DNA from: Alphaproteobacteria bacterium
GTDB lineage: Bacteria; Pseudomonadota; Alphaproteobacteria; Micavibrionales; Micavibrionaceae
Reading direction: 5' to 3'
Assembly (NCBI GenBank): GCA_016794145.1
Contig: JAEUKP010000017.1
Span: 1 to 64,000 of the forward strand
DNA length: 64,000 nucleotides
This document shows positions 10,119 through 19,019 of the stretch, piece by piece. The translations under genes were made by a program, and so were the position numbers. Below the pieces are notes generated by a model. The model saw nothing but the letters and a program-made list of their open reading frames with translations, was not told where the DNA came from and ran no database searches. Each line of letters opens with the position of its first letter. Position 1 is the first letter of the stretch.

Positions 10119-10232
10119 GCCACCTCTCAAAACCCTTATCGTTATACCAGCGGAAGCTCGTATCTCTTTGATTTCAAAAGATTCAAGATTCCAGCTTTCC
10201 CCGGAATGACGGGTTTTGAGAGGTGGCCTATA
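10114..10232. repeat. 119-bp palindromic intergenic element
   Basis: Perfect 22-bp inverted repeats (10114-10135 and 10211-10232, containing GGCCACCTCTCAAAACC and its complement) flank a core with GATTCCAGCTTTCCCCGGAATGAC. A related shorter copy is at 56342-56381. The core resembles REP/MITE-type intergenic repeats. It carries no gene of its own; reading frames across it are products of the repeat. The acpS stop codon is within the left arm. Confidence 0.85.
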
Positions 10233-10350
10233 GGTTGTTTCTTGCCACGATCTTGATAAACAAGATGTTTGTAAGAAATATCTCTTGCATTTTAGGATTA
10301 AATTCCTTACTCTAGAGCTCATAGTAGTCAAATTGCGCCTATTTTTTACG

Positions 10351-10380
10351 TCCCCCGCCATGATTGGTTGGGGGATTTTT
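10351..10380 (+). terminator. Possible rho-independent terminator
   Basis: TCCCCC (10351-10356) pairs with GGGGGA (10370-10375), and an inner CCA/TGG pair extends the fold, followed by five T. It could end the rsh-acpS transcript or act as a leader attenuator for the gene that starts 22 nt later. Confidence 0.5.
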
Positions 10381-10401
10381 ATTCATGCGAAAGGTTATAT
10401 T

Positions 10402-12594
10402 ATGCGTTTAAGCACAGGTCTGGGATCACAACAAAATACAAGTTCAAGAAAGTCAGTTAAAAATCCAACATTCAATTTTGCGACTTCATCGCCATCAGCT
10501 CTTTCTGTTTATAATAGGGCATCAACGAACGAGTTTTATAGGAATAGTGCCGGTAAATTTGTAAACGCGGCCTCAAACCAGATCAGATATGATTGTGATT
10601 TTGATGGAACTCCTTTGGGTATTCGATTTGACCATCCATCAACAAATAAATGCACCAATTATAACTGGAACATGACTGATTTCACGGGGATCACGATCGC
10701 AGGGAATGCAAGTGCATCTGTGACTGTTTCGACCCATCCTGTGCATGGGCATCCGACATATTTAATTGATAACACTTTGGGGGGGAGTGGATCTGCGTAT
10801 ATTACGATTGCCGGATCATTTGGAAATACAAATATTCATTCGATGCGGACATGTACAAGGGTTTTGGTTGGGGCAACGACAGGTGTCTTTGTTGCAGATA
10901 GCGGTGGACAGCTTGTTAAAACTGCCGCGGATTGTGGTTTAAATGCTGTCAATAAGGACGGATTTATTTTTAATGAAGGATTTACGCCACTCAACTCATC
11001 AAGATCAATGAGAATTGTGTGCGCCATCGGATGTAAAGCGCATTTCTGGTTAAACCAGTTGGAAGAATATGATGTTTGTACATTTCCTCTTTTGGTTGCG
11101 GGCGCAACTTCGACGCGGACACTTGCAGATGCGTGTATATTTTTATCAGCTATTCCAAGTTATAGAGAGGCAGAAGGATCCTTAATAACAGAGGCTGTTT
11201 TTGATAAGCCACAAGGTGTATTGCAATATATTGCCCAAATTACAAATGGGACAGGTACATCTGATACATATGCTTTGACATTACAAGCGACGGGTCAGGT
11301 GCGGCCTAGAACGGCGATTGCGTTCACTCCTTATACCAATAATGATATTCACGGGCCTATTCGTGGGAAAAGATTTCCTATGGCGGTTGCATGGAAGAAT
11401 GGCCAGACTTTTTCTGCCGCTGGGCCGATGACATGGCGGATCGATACGTATACAGGGGCCCCGACAGGGATGACACGATTGAATATAGGTGGGCGTGGAA
11501 CAACCTCTCCATTTGCGGGATGGATTAGGTCGATAACGGTTTTGAATAAATATCAGGAACAAAATCAATTGGCCGCATATATGTTCCCTGCAGTCAGGGC
11601 CTATCGTGGAATTTGGTTGAATGGTCAATCAATGATGCATGGTCGGTTCAGGTCTCAGGAGACCAATCAGAATGGCGGAGAAGCCGCAGCAGTTGCCCAA
11701 ATGGACCTATATTATCCAGATAGCGAGAATTGGGTTTTGCGTGGGGCTAATAATGGATCTTCTGCAGACAGAGAAAATGATGCTCCGACAGGGTATACAA
11801 ACTGGTGGTATGACAGTGTATCGGGTGCATTTGGGCCTGTTATGGAGTATGCAAAGTCAGTGATAACCGCCTTTGGTAAGTCAAGAATGCTTCCTGTTGT
11901 TGGATGGGATCAGGGGCAAACAGATGCAGGTGATTTAAAACTAAAGGCAAATACAAAAGCCATCTTTGATGAATTTGTAAACTTCTTGGGGGCGGGGACA
12001 AAGGTAGCGATCTGTCCTATCTCAAGACGGCAGGATAATTATTATGATGTCTATACGCTTGTGAAAAAACAGAAACGGGAATTGGCAACAGAAAATCCGT
12101 CTTATATTTTCGAAGCCCCTCCGCAAGATAACGTATCAACAGGATCAGATAATATCCACTTAACGGATAGTTCTTATGCCTATATCACGAAGATACTATT
12201 CCGGAAGATGATGTCGGTTCTTGGTAAAACGGTTGCGGACCCCGTTGATCCGCCATCATTTTCTGCCGCGTCTCGATCTGGGTTAACTGTAACAATTCCT
12301 GTTATCTTCCCCAGTGGGATGACGGCGATCATCCCGACAACCGGGATTTCGGGGTTCCGATGCTTTGATGGGGATCCGGATAGTGGCGGGACGGAAATTA
12401 ACGTCACTGCTGCAACATATGGTGCAGGAAATATAACATTAACACTTGCCTCCCTTCCTTCTGGATCTTTATATCTCGAATTTGGAAGAGGGAGTCTTCA
12501 TAAAGAATATCTTGCCGGAACGATTGCCAACCTTCCCAGGGGGAATGACGTGAATGCCCTTGGAATGGCTTGGAATAAAGTTATTGTAAGTTAG
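10402..12594 (+). CDS. Phage-tailspike-like protein with SGNH esterase domain
   Basis: A 730-aa protein without a recognisable signal peptide. Its N-terminus (SALSVYNRASTNEFYRNSAG, then IRYDCDF and LGIRFDHPSTN) follows the pattern of phage tail or tailspike proteins (RAST-x-YF-x-x-x-G ... LGL-x-x-E). A beta-rich, LamG-like middle follows. From about 400 there is an SGNH/sialate-O-acetylesterase-like domain: LNGQS (nucleophile near 410), GWDQGQTDA near 501-510 (compare WxQGExDA) and DNIHLT near 583-588 (Asp/His). A beta-sandwich domain ends the protein. ATG 10402 follows AAAGG; the longer frame start is in the upstream spacer. It may deacetylate a surface polysaccharide, since a glycosyltransferase and Wzz-like gene are adjacent; the substrate is not known. 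Confidence 0.65.
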   Translation: MRLSTGLGSQQNTSSRKSVKNPTFNFATSSPSALSVYNRASTNEFYRNSAGKFVNAASNQIRYDCDFDGTPLGIRFDHPSTNKCTNYNWNMTDFTGITIAGNASASVTVSTHPVHGHPTYLIDNTLGGSGSAYITIAGSFGNTNIHSMRTCTRVLVGATTGVFVADSGGQLVKTAADCGLNAVNKDGFIFNEGFTPLNSSRSMRIVCAIGCKAHFWLNQLEEYDVCTFPLLVAGATSTRTLADACIFLSAIPSYREAEGSLITEAVFDKPQGVLQYIAQITNGTGTSDTYALTLQATGQVRPRTAIAFTPYTNNDIHGPIRGKRFPMAVAWKNGQTFSAAGPMTWRIDTYTGAPTGMTRLNIGGRGTTSPFAGWIRSITVLNKYQEQNQLAAYMFPAVRAYRGIWLNGQSMMHGRFRSQETNQNGGEAAAVAQMDLYYPDSENWVLRGANNGSSADRENDAPTGYTNWWYDSVSGAFGPVMEYAKSVITAFGKSRMLPVVGWDQGQTDAGDLKLKANTKAIFDEFVNFLGAGTKVAICPISRRQDNYYDVYTLVKKQKRELATENPSYIFEAPPQDNVSTGSDNIHLTDSSYAYITKILFRKMMSVLGKTVADPVDPPSFSAASRSGLTVTIPVIFPSGMTAIIPTTGISGFRCFDGDPDSGGTEINVTAATYGAGNITLTLASLPSGSLYLEFGRGSLHKEYLAGTIANLPRGNDVNALGMAWNKVIVS

Positions 12595-13796
12595 TCTTGT
12601 CTAGAAATAAGGTCTTCGAAGACTCCGACATATTTCTTTTTTTCAATCTCCCATGAGAAAGAGTGGGCCGCCCTATTCAGGGCTTTTTGTCCCATTTCTT
12701 TCCGGTAGGAGTCATCGCGGAGACGATTGATTGCCATCGCGAGACCTTTGTAGTCATGATGGGGGGCGACCTCGACCGCGTCACCCAATAATCGTAGTGT
12801 TTCCTGGAGGGAGTAAGAGGCGATAGGAATCCCCAATTTCGAGTATTCAAAGACCTTATTCATACTGATTTTGTCATTATATTCATTATAAGGATCAGGA
12901 ATTACACCTATATCTATGGTCGATAATGTGGCCATTAATGTTTCGCCAGATAGATATCCTGTAAATTCAATATCTGCTGCGACTTTTAAATCGACAGCGA
13001 GGGCTTTGATTGCTTGTAAATCCGGGCCATCCCCGATGATAACGGCGCGCAGGTCCGTAACACCCATATCATATTTCAAATGTGCAATCGCATGAACAAG
13101 ATGATCAACCCCATCTTGAGTCCCAATAATCCCGATATAACCTATTAAGATTTGTTTTTCTTGTTTTAAGTCAGCCCGGGGTGACACACGATGCATATTC
13201 TGGTGATCAGGGATGCTGTAAACACTGATCACCGCATCGACCGCTTTGCCTGTCCGGCCCACGCAAAGACTGCGGAATGTATCATTCGCAGTTACAACAC
13301 GATCTGCCAATCGGTATGTTATTTTTTCAAAGAATAACATGGCCTGGTACAAAAGGCCCTTTCGATTAAATTTGACAGCGAATAATTCAGGGCAGATATC
13401 ATGGTGATCAAAAACAAATTTTTTCCCGCATAACGTGAATGGCCAGACGACAAGGAAAATAAGATCTGGAGGATTGCACGCCTGAATCACTGTAAAGCCA
13501 TGCTTTTTATAAATCTTGATCAGCAAACGGAACTCATGAAATAACGCAAAAGCATATTCAAGGAAGAATCCGATTTTACCACGCGCCTCGACAGGCAGAG
13601 AATGGCGGTAAATATGAATGCCATTAAGACATACATAGGGTTCAGGAAATTTATCATTTTGCGGGCAGATAACGCAAACTCCCCATCCTGCATCCTTTAA
13701 GGCATTTGCCTCTTGCCAAACTCGCCGATCAAAAGGGACAGGAAGGTTTTCAACAATGATGACACATGTTTTGGGATTGGTTGGTGATTTTGTCAC
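12591..13796 (-). CDS. Glycosyltransferase family 4 (GT-B fold)
   Basis: Likely adds a sugar to a lipid-linked exopolysaccharide or O-antigen precursor on the cytoplasmic face. It is 401 aa: an N-terminal GT-B half beginning VIIVENLPVPFDRRVWQEA, a FDHHDICPELF motif near 128-140, and a C-terminal nucleotide-sugar-binding half with IGYIGIIGTQDGVDHLV, AVIIGDGPD and NKVFEYSKLGIPI. The start is GTG, supported by AAGGA seven nt upstream. It overlaps the SGNH gene by 4 nt at convergent 3' ends and is divergent from the Wzz/Wzc-like gene. Donor and acceptor are unknown. Confidence 0.88.
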   Translation of the reverse strand: MTKSPTNPKTCVIIVENLPVPFDRRVWQEANALKDAGWGVCVICPQNDKFPEPYVCLNGIHIYRHSLPVEARGKIGFFLEYAFALFHEFRLLIKIYKKHGFTVIQACNPPDLIFLVVWPFTLCGKKFVFDHHDICPELFAVKFNRKGLLYQAMLFFEKITYRLADRVVTANDTFRSLCVGRTGKAVDAVISVYSIPDHQNMHRVSPRADLKQEKQILIGYIGIIGTQDGVDHLVHAIAHLKYDMGVTDLRAVIIGDGPDLQAIKALAVDLKVAADIEFTGYLSGETLMATLSTIDIGVIPDPYNEYNDKISMNKVFEYSKLGIPIASYSLQETLRLLGDAVEVAPHHDYKGLAMAINRLRDDSYRKEMGQKALNRAAHSFSWEIEKKKYVGVFEDLISRQD

Positions 13797-13951
13797 AATT
13801 TTTCCTTATTTTGGCCGATCTGATATGCCAAGATAGGTAAGATAGCGGGTTTGTTCAAGCTTTTTGTCTTTTCTTGCGTGACTATGCGATGTATATTCCG
13901 GTATGCACCCCCGTGATTGTAACCAGAATGAAGATGTATAGGACAAAACCG

Positions 13952-16030
13952 ATGTCATCGATTGATGCGCCCTCTCAACAAGTTGATTATTTACCCAATT
14001 TACAAGATTTGATCATGACTGTGTGGCGGCATCGCATAACGATGGTTATAACGATTCTTTGCATTTCTATTTTAGGAATATGTGGCGTTCTTTTAAAGCC
14101 AAATACTTACGACGCATCAACAACCATCATGATTAAAGACAACAGTGTTAATCTTGAGGATTTTAAAGAATTTACGGATACGCCCAAGTTTGACGCAATG
14201 ACTGTTCTAACAGAGGCCAAGATTCTGATGTCTCCGACTCTTGCACTGAAAACAATTGAAACAACGGAGCTATACAAGACGGATGAATTCAAATCCTCGA
14301 CGGGGGATCCCAAAGGCAGCCTGCCGCAATTTGTCCAGAATTTAAAAGTATCTCAACAAGGGATCAGCAGAATCATTTCTGTTTCTTTCCAATCAAAAGA
14401 TCCTGAATTGGCAGCGAAGGTTGCAAACGCACATGTTGAAAACTATTTTGCCTCTCAAATCGATCATAAAACAAAGAGGCTTTCAGACTTAAGCGCCTGG
14501 TTTGAAAGCCGAGTCAAGATCCTCAAGGAAGATGTGATCCAGAAATCACGGGCTGCGTCTGAGTATCGCGCCACGCAGAAATTGGTTGTCGGCCAAGACG
14601 GTCAAGAACTAATTTATCGTCAGATCAATGAGGTGAGTGCAAAAATTGGTGCTGCAGAAACATCAAAGTTAGATATTGATTCACAGTTGGCATCAATCGA
14701 GTCCTTAAAAGATTCATCTGATCCCGATGCAATTGCGACAATTGTCAATTCGGCACTGATCCAGAATTTCAAATCTGCAGTTAATCAATCAGCGCAAGAA
14801 ACAGCATTACTTCGTGGAAAATATGGTGATCGCCATCCTGCTGTTTTGGCAGCCACAGGTAAATTGATGCAGGCCAGGGCGGCTTTACGTGATGAAACAC
14901 GTAAGATTAAAGAAACCCTTAAAAGTGACTCTCTTTCGGCACAGGCAGAGATTGATATGCTGAAATCCCATCTGGCTCAGTTAGAAAAAGATGCCAGTGA
15001 TATGCGCGGTAAAGCGATTATTTATGAAGGGTTAAGGCTTGAGGAGAAAACAAGCCAGAAATTATTGGATAGTTTCTTGGCGAGCTATGAAGGATTACAA
15101 TCCCAAAACAGCATTGCAAGATCTGATGCTGTTGTTGTATCCCCAGCCGTTGCACCGGCATTACCCGTGGGGCCAAGTCAGAAAACATTGATTCTGGCAG
15201 TTATTATTCTTTCTGTTGTCGGTGCATTAGGGATTGTTTTTGTCCTTGAAGTTATGCGTGCCGGCATTCGTAATTTTGAAGATGTTCGCAAACTTGGTTA
15301 TAAACCCTTGGGGATTCTGCCTGATGTTCCAAGCCCTATCCTGGTTGCGCAAAACCCCCATAATTCAGGCCTTAAGGAGGCTTTAAAGCGGATTTATATG
15401 ACGGGATTATTACCATCCGATGCCCGTGCCATCATGGTAACATCAGCTCTGCCTGGTGAAGGGCGTACGACTTTCGCCCTGACAATGGCACATTATATCG
15501 GGTCTCTTGGCCATAAAGTCATTGTTGTTGATACAGATTTTATGAGCCGCAGCAACCAGATTCGGGCTAACAAAAATAACTCAATGGGATTAAATGATTA
15601 TTTGACCAGTCAGGTTGATCTGGGCATGATTATTTCGACTGGTGAGGCTGGCGTATCTTTTATCACTGCGGGGTCACAGAATGCACCCTCTCCTGATATT
15701 TTAACGTCTGAACGGTTCACGGATCTTTTGAAGACATTAAAACAGCGTTACCATTATGTGCTGATCGATACATCACCCCTTTTGGCTCATGCTGAGGCCG
15801 AGGCGATTGCACGTCATGTTGATGGAACGATTATTGTTGCGGAATGGATGAAAACATCTCAAACAAATATTTTAAATATGTCAGCAACTTTGAAACAGAT
15901 AAAGGCACCTGTTTTGGGGGTTGTTATGAATAAAGTTGATATTCAGAAATATAAAACCTTTACGCCAGGATCCGATTTTCTATTGCCGAATATATCTCAG
16001 GCCAATTCTGGGCAACGTATATCGGGGTAG
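13952..16030 (+). CDS. Wzz/Wzc-like polysaccharide co-polymerase, BY-kinase type
   Basis: An inner-membrane protein of the ExoP/Wzc class that governs exopolysaccharide chain length and export. It has membrane segment 1 (about 29-48), a long periplasmic Wzz/GNVR domain with coiled coil (about 50-410), membrane segment 2 (about 412-433) and a cytoplasmic ATPase-like domain. In the latter, Walker A reads PGEGRTT (501-507), with Arg505 where BY-kinases have Lys; Walker A' is VIVVDTDF and Walker B YVLIDTSP. There is no C-terminal tyrosine cluster. ATP hydrolysis and autophosphorylation are therefore doubtful. ATG 13952 has TAGGA eight nt upstream; in-frame ATGs also occur at 13874, 13928 and 13934. 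Confidence 0.85.
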   Translation: MSSIDAPSQQVDYLPNLQDLIMTVWRHRITMVITILCISILGICGVLLKPNTYDASTTIMIKDNSVNLEDFKEFTDTPKFDAMTVLTEAKILMSPTLALKTIETTELYKTDEFKSSTGDPKGSLPQFVQNLKVSQQGISRIISVSFQSKDPELAAKVANAHVENYFASQIDHKTKRLSDLSAWFESRVKILKEDVIQKSRAASEYRATQKLVVGQDGQELIYRQINEVSAKIGAAETSKLDIDSQLASIESLKDSSDPDAIATIVNSALIQNFKSAVNQSAQETALLRGKYGDRHPAVLAATGKLMQARAALRDETRKIKETLKSDSLSAQAEIDMLKSHLAQLEKDASDMRGKAIIYEGLRLEEKTSQKLLDSFLASYEGLQSQNSIARSDAVVVSPAVAPALPVGPSQKTLILAVIILSVVGALGIVFVLEVMRAGIRNFEDVRKLGYKPLGILPDVPSPILVAQNPHNSGLKEALKRIYMTGLLPSDARAIMVTSALPGEGRTTFALTMAHYIGSLGHKVIVVDTDFMSRSNQIRANKNNSMGLNDYLTSQVDLGMIISTGEAGVSFITAGSQNAPSPDILTSERFTDLLKTLKQRYHYVLIDTSPLLAHAEAEAIARHVDGTIIVAEWMKTSQTNILNMSATLKQIKAPVLGVVMNKVDIQKYKTFTPGSDFLLPNISQANSGQRISG

Positions 16031-16118
16031 AGTTTTTTTCAAAAAGAGCTGAATTGGATTTTTAATCTTTTATTTATCATAATTATGTACAGTTGTTATG
16101 ATAAAAAAGAGGTTATAA

Positions 16119-16823
16119 ATGGCCTTACAAAGGGGTAAAATCGGTGGAGCTCATTTTGGGGGTCTGTCTGCTCTCAAGAGTAAAATGGATTTCCGGTCAG
16201 GACGCCCGGGGGGGCATTGTGATCCGTTCGAGAGGGCTGTTTCCGATATGTCAGCATTTTCGGTCGATATTGGGCATAAGAGTGATTCCCTCTATAATTG
16301 TGAAACCTTCTCTATTGTACACAAATTTGAAACAGAAGTTGACCAACAATGTCGTGAGAATGCAGAGGCTGGTTATGGATTTGTAACGGATTCAGAAAGA
16401 AGAATCGTCGAAGAATCAATCTGTTTCGGGTTTTATGACGATAGAGATGATTGGCTTACAGAAGATCTTTATCCTGAAGAGGCGTACTCCTATGAAGATG
16501 ATATCGACCTTGGAAACGTTCAAGATGACGGGTGGAGTTGTTCCTTAACGGATGTTGGGTTGGCCTCTGTATACGGTGAAACATCGTACGGGGATGATTC
16601 TGAAAATCCCGAAGACTTAAATCCCGAACTCCCTGAGGTGGGGGAAGGGTATCAAGTTGCCGAATTACCTGCTGGAGACATCGATCTTTCTGGTGAATTC
16701 AGCGCTGCCGCTGTCCCCTCTGGAACAGAGGAGGAGGAGCCGACGGTTGCAGCAGAAGCGGTTTCACCGCAAACCCATCCTGCCACTCAGCCAGTCGTAG
16801 CGCCCGGATATCATCCACTTTAA
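16119..16823 (+). CDS. Acidic hypothetical protein
   Basis: I do not recognise this 234-aa protein. The first 35 residues are basic and glycine-rich (MALQRGKIGGAHFGG), and the rest is strongly acidic (YDDRDDWLTEDLYPEE, SYEDDIDLG). It ends in a Pro/Ala/Glu-rich, probably disordered tail. It has several Cys, no membrane segment and no clear signal peptide. A good site GAGG lies 6 nt before the ATG, and a plausible promoter (TTGGAT, 18 nt, CATAAT) lies at about 16053-16082. The gene sits between the Wzc-like gene and flhF; membership in either group is not demonstrated. Confidence 0.65.
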   Translation: MALQRGKIGGAHFGGLSALKSKMDFRSGRPGGHCDPFERAVSDMSAFSVDIGHKSDSLYNCETFSIVHKFETEVDQQCRENAEAGYGFVTDSERRIVEESICFGFYDDRDDWLTEDLYPEEAYSYEDDIDLGNVQDDGWSCSLTDVGLASVYGETSYGDDSENPEDLNPELPEVGEGYQVAELPAGDIDLSGEFSAAAVPSGTEEEEPTVAAEAVSPQTHPATQPVVAPGYHPL

Positions 16824-16906
16824 AGACCTCTTTATGATTTTTTAAATGAGAAAGGTAGCGCCGAGACGCGGGTGTATGAGTCTATTCCGCAACAGGTTTA
16901 TAGATT

Positions 16907-16922
16907 TTAACCTTTGATTAAC
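16907..16922 (+). promoter_or_regulatory. CtrA-type binding site upstream of flhF
   Basis: TTAACCTTTGATTAAC matches the full alphaproteobacterial CtrA consensus TTAA-N7-TTAAC. It lies 100 bp before the chosen flhF start. CtrA controls flagellar genes in many Alphaproteobacteria, so the position makes biological sense. Occupancy is inferred from sequence alone. Confidence 0.65.
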
Positions 16923-17021
16923 TTTTCTATAGTCGAATCTCTCTACTTCCTGTACATTGCTGAGGTCAGAGATTCATGCTCTGACAGTATACCTTGTAAT
17001 CAATTTCTGGAACTTCTTCCA

Positions 17022-18128
17022 ATGCGACTCAAGTCGTTTTATGCAAAGACAATGACCGAAGCAATGCAAATGGTGCGCGAAAGTCTCGGTGAGGATGCAA
17101 TTATTGTTGCAACCCGTGAGGAGAATGGTGGAAAAGCTGTTCGCGTCACTGCGGCTATCGACGACAGATTTCATAATCCATCCAAGGTTGACGCCGTTGA
17201 GAGGGAGCATAAGGCTGGTCATGATCTGGCGTTTGAACTCAATCATCGCCCTGAAATGACCCGAGATCGCGATGATTGGCTGCAATATGATGATGAACAG
17301 GAAGCAGAGTCATCTTTGGCGGAATCCATCATCGATGTTCTCTTAAAACATGGGGCCCCCGAAGATATTCTGGACCAGATTGTCAATTGTGCCGCGATGT
17401 CAAATCTAGATGAGCCCTCAATCGCCTTTATGGCGGCTTTGGACACGCTTTATAATTTTACACCACTCCCGACGCAGGCTTATAAAAAAGCAATGATGTT
17501 TGTAGGTGCTCCTGGCGCAGGAAAAACACTGACTGTTGCCAAACTTGCGGCACAGGGTGTCATGAATGGCTTGAATATTGCTGTGATTACAACTGATACT
17601 GTTCGCGCTGGGGGTGTTGAACAACTTAAATCATTCACCAAACTTTTGAAGATTGATCTCAAAACAGCGAAAGGTCCTGCTGAGTTGACGAAAGCCTTGG
17701 CAGACGTGAAAGGGGCAGACCAGATTTTAATTGATACTCCTGGCTTCAATCCGTTTAAAACAGCAGATATGCGTGCTTTGGCATCTCTTGGCGCATCGGG
17801 TGATATAGAACCAATTTTAACGCTTGCTGCAGCCGGGGATGCAGATGAATCTGGTGAAATCGCCCGTATTTTCTCGGCACTTGGTGTTCGTCGTTTTGTG
17901 GCAACCCGCCTTGATATTGCCCGCCGCTTGGGAGGGTTACTTTCTGCTGCGCAGCATGGGGGATTGGCTTTTTCTGAGGCCAGTGGAACAGCAAGTGTTG
18001 CGGATGGCTTGATGCCTTTAACCGCGCGTTCTTTGACTGGATATTTTTTTCCAAAATCAGAAACCTCATCAACAGACTCACTTCGTAAAAACTTACACCA
18101 AACTTCACGCAAAAAATCGACAGGATGA
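17022..18128 (+). CDS. flhF: Flagellar biosynthesis GTPase FlhF
   Basis: An SRP-family GTPase that places and recruits early flagellar components, usually at the pole. It is 368 aa from ATG 17022, which gives the standard FlhF N-terminus MRLKSFYAKTMTEAM; the frame extends upstream but those residues are not family-like. A basic/acidic linker precedes the NG domain, with P-loop GAPGAGKT at 162-169, then ITTDTVRAGGVEQL and the G3-region LIDTPGF. The final ATGA overlaps flhG, so the two are translationally coupled. A CtrA-type site lies upstream. Other flagellar genes are not in the window. Confidence 0.93.
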   Translation: MRLKSFYAKTMTEAMQMVRESLGEDAIIVATREENGGKAVRVTAAIDDRFHNPSKVDAVEREHKAGHDLAFELNHRPEMTRDRDDWLQYDDEQEAESSLAESIIDVLLKHGAPEDILDQIVNCAAMSNLDEPSIAFMAALDTLYNFTPLPTQAYKKAMMFVGAPGAGKTLTVAKLAAQGVMNGLNIAVITTDTVRAGGVEQLKSFTKLLKIDLKTAKGPAELTKALADVKGADQILIDTPGFNPFKTADMRALASLGASGDIEPILTLAAAGDADESGEIARIFSALGVRRFVATRLDIARRLGGLLSAAQHGGLAFSEASGTASVADGLMPLTARSLTGYFFPKSETSSTDSLRKNLHQTSRKKSTG

Positions 18129-18988
18129 CGATCATGGTAACAGATACAAAATATACGAATTCAGATATTTCTCAGGATGGACCACTGAACCCGTCCTTTC
18201 CCCGTGGGAAAAATATACTGGCTGTTGCATCTGGCAAAGGTGGTGTTGGAAAAACCTTCTTTTCTGTAACGCTAGCGCAGGCGCTCACGAAAATGGGAAA
18301 AAAAGTTTGTTTATTTGATGGTGATTTGGGACTGGCAAACGTTGATGTTCAACTGGGTTTAATGCCAAAGCGCGATTTGAATGATGTCATTCGTGGCCGG
18401 TTGTCGCTTGATAAGGTTGTGCAGCATTATGAGGATGGTGGATTTGATATTATTGCAGGACGATCTGGCCAGGCTTCGTTGTCTGCGTTGCCAAGTCAGC
18501 GTTTGGCAATGTTGCGGGACCAGTTGATAGAACTTTCTGAATCCTATGATGCCATTGTGATTGATCTTGGGGCTGGTGTTGATCGTACAGTTCGTATGTT
18601 CTCTGCCTGTGCGACCCGAACATTGCTTGTAACAACAGATGAACCAACATCCTTAACGGACGCCTATGCTTTTATCAAATTGGGTGCTGCTGCCGGTATG
18701 TCCAAGAATGTTTCAATCGTTGTCAATCAGGCAAGTAGCACAACAGAGGGAGAAAAAACCTATAAAACCCTCTTGAAGGCGTGTGAAAACTTTTTGCGTC
18801 TTTCCCCGCCTCTCGCAGGTCTTGTCCGCCATGATCCAAAAGTCAAAGAGACGATTCGCCACCAAACACCTCTTCTCACGCGTTCTCCGAATTCGGACGC
18901 GGCCTGTGATGTTGAAAAAATTGCAAAGGTTGCGTATGCAGAAATGCAAAATGAAGCGCGGAGTATGGCAAAAGCAGCGAGGGGGTAG
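18125..18988 (+). CDS. flhG: FlhG/FleN-type MinD-like ATPase
   Basis: A ParA/MinD-family ATPase that pairs with FlhF to set flagellar number. It is 287 aa with a deviant Walker A, ASGKGGVGKT (35-44), FDGDLGLANVDVQLGL and the Walker B-like segment AIVIDLGAGVD. It overlaps flhF by 4 nt, the usual flhF-flhG arrangement, which decides this assignment over a general MinD. A second in-frame ATG at 18134 is also possible. A short C-terminal helix (IAKVAYAEMQNEARSMAKAARG region) could be the membrane-targeting part. Confidence 0.9.
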   Translation: MTIMVTDTKYTNSDISQDGPLNPSFPRGKNILAVASGKGGVGKTFFSVTLAQALTKMGKKVCLFDGDLGLANVDVQLGLMPKRDLNDVIRGRLSLDKVVQHYEDGGFDIIAGRSGQASLSALPSQRLAMLRDQLIELSESYDAIVIDLGAGVDRTVRMFSACATRTLLVTTDEPTSLTDAYAFIKLGAAAGMSKNVSIVVNQASSTTEGEKTYKTLLKACENFLRLSPPLAGLVRHDPKVKETIRHQTPLLTRSPNSDAACDVEKIAKVAYAEMQNEARSMAKAARG

Positions 18989-19019
18989 TATCCTCTTCTC
19001 TTTCGTGGTGATCGTTTTT

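Noticed and set aside
10113..10361. Minus-strand reading frame of 82 codons after acpS
   Set aside because: It is made from the palindromic repeat and the following spacer and has no ribosome-binding site or family features.
10402..13796. Prophage remnant around the SGNH gene
   Set aside because: Only one protein has phage-like features. There is no integrase, capsid, terminase or attachment site nearby.
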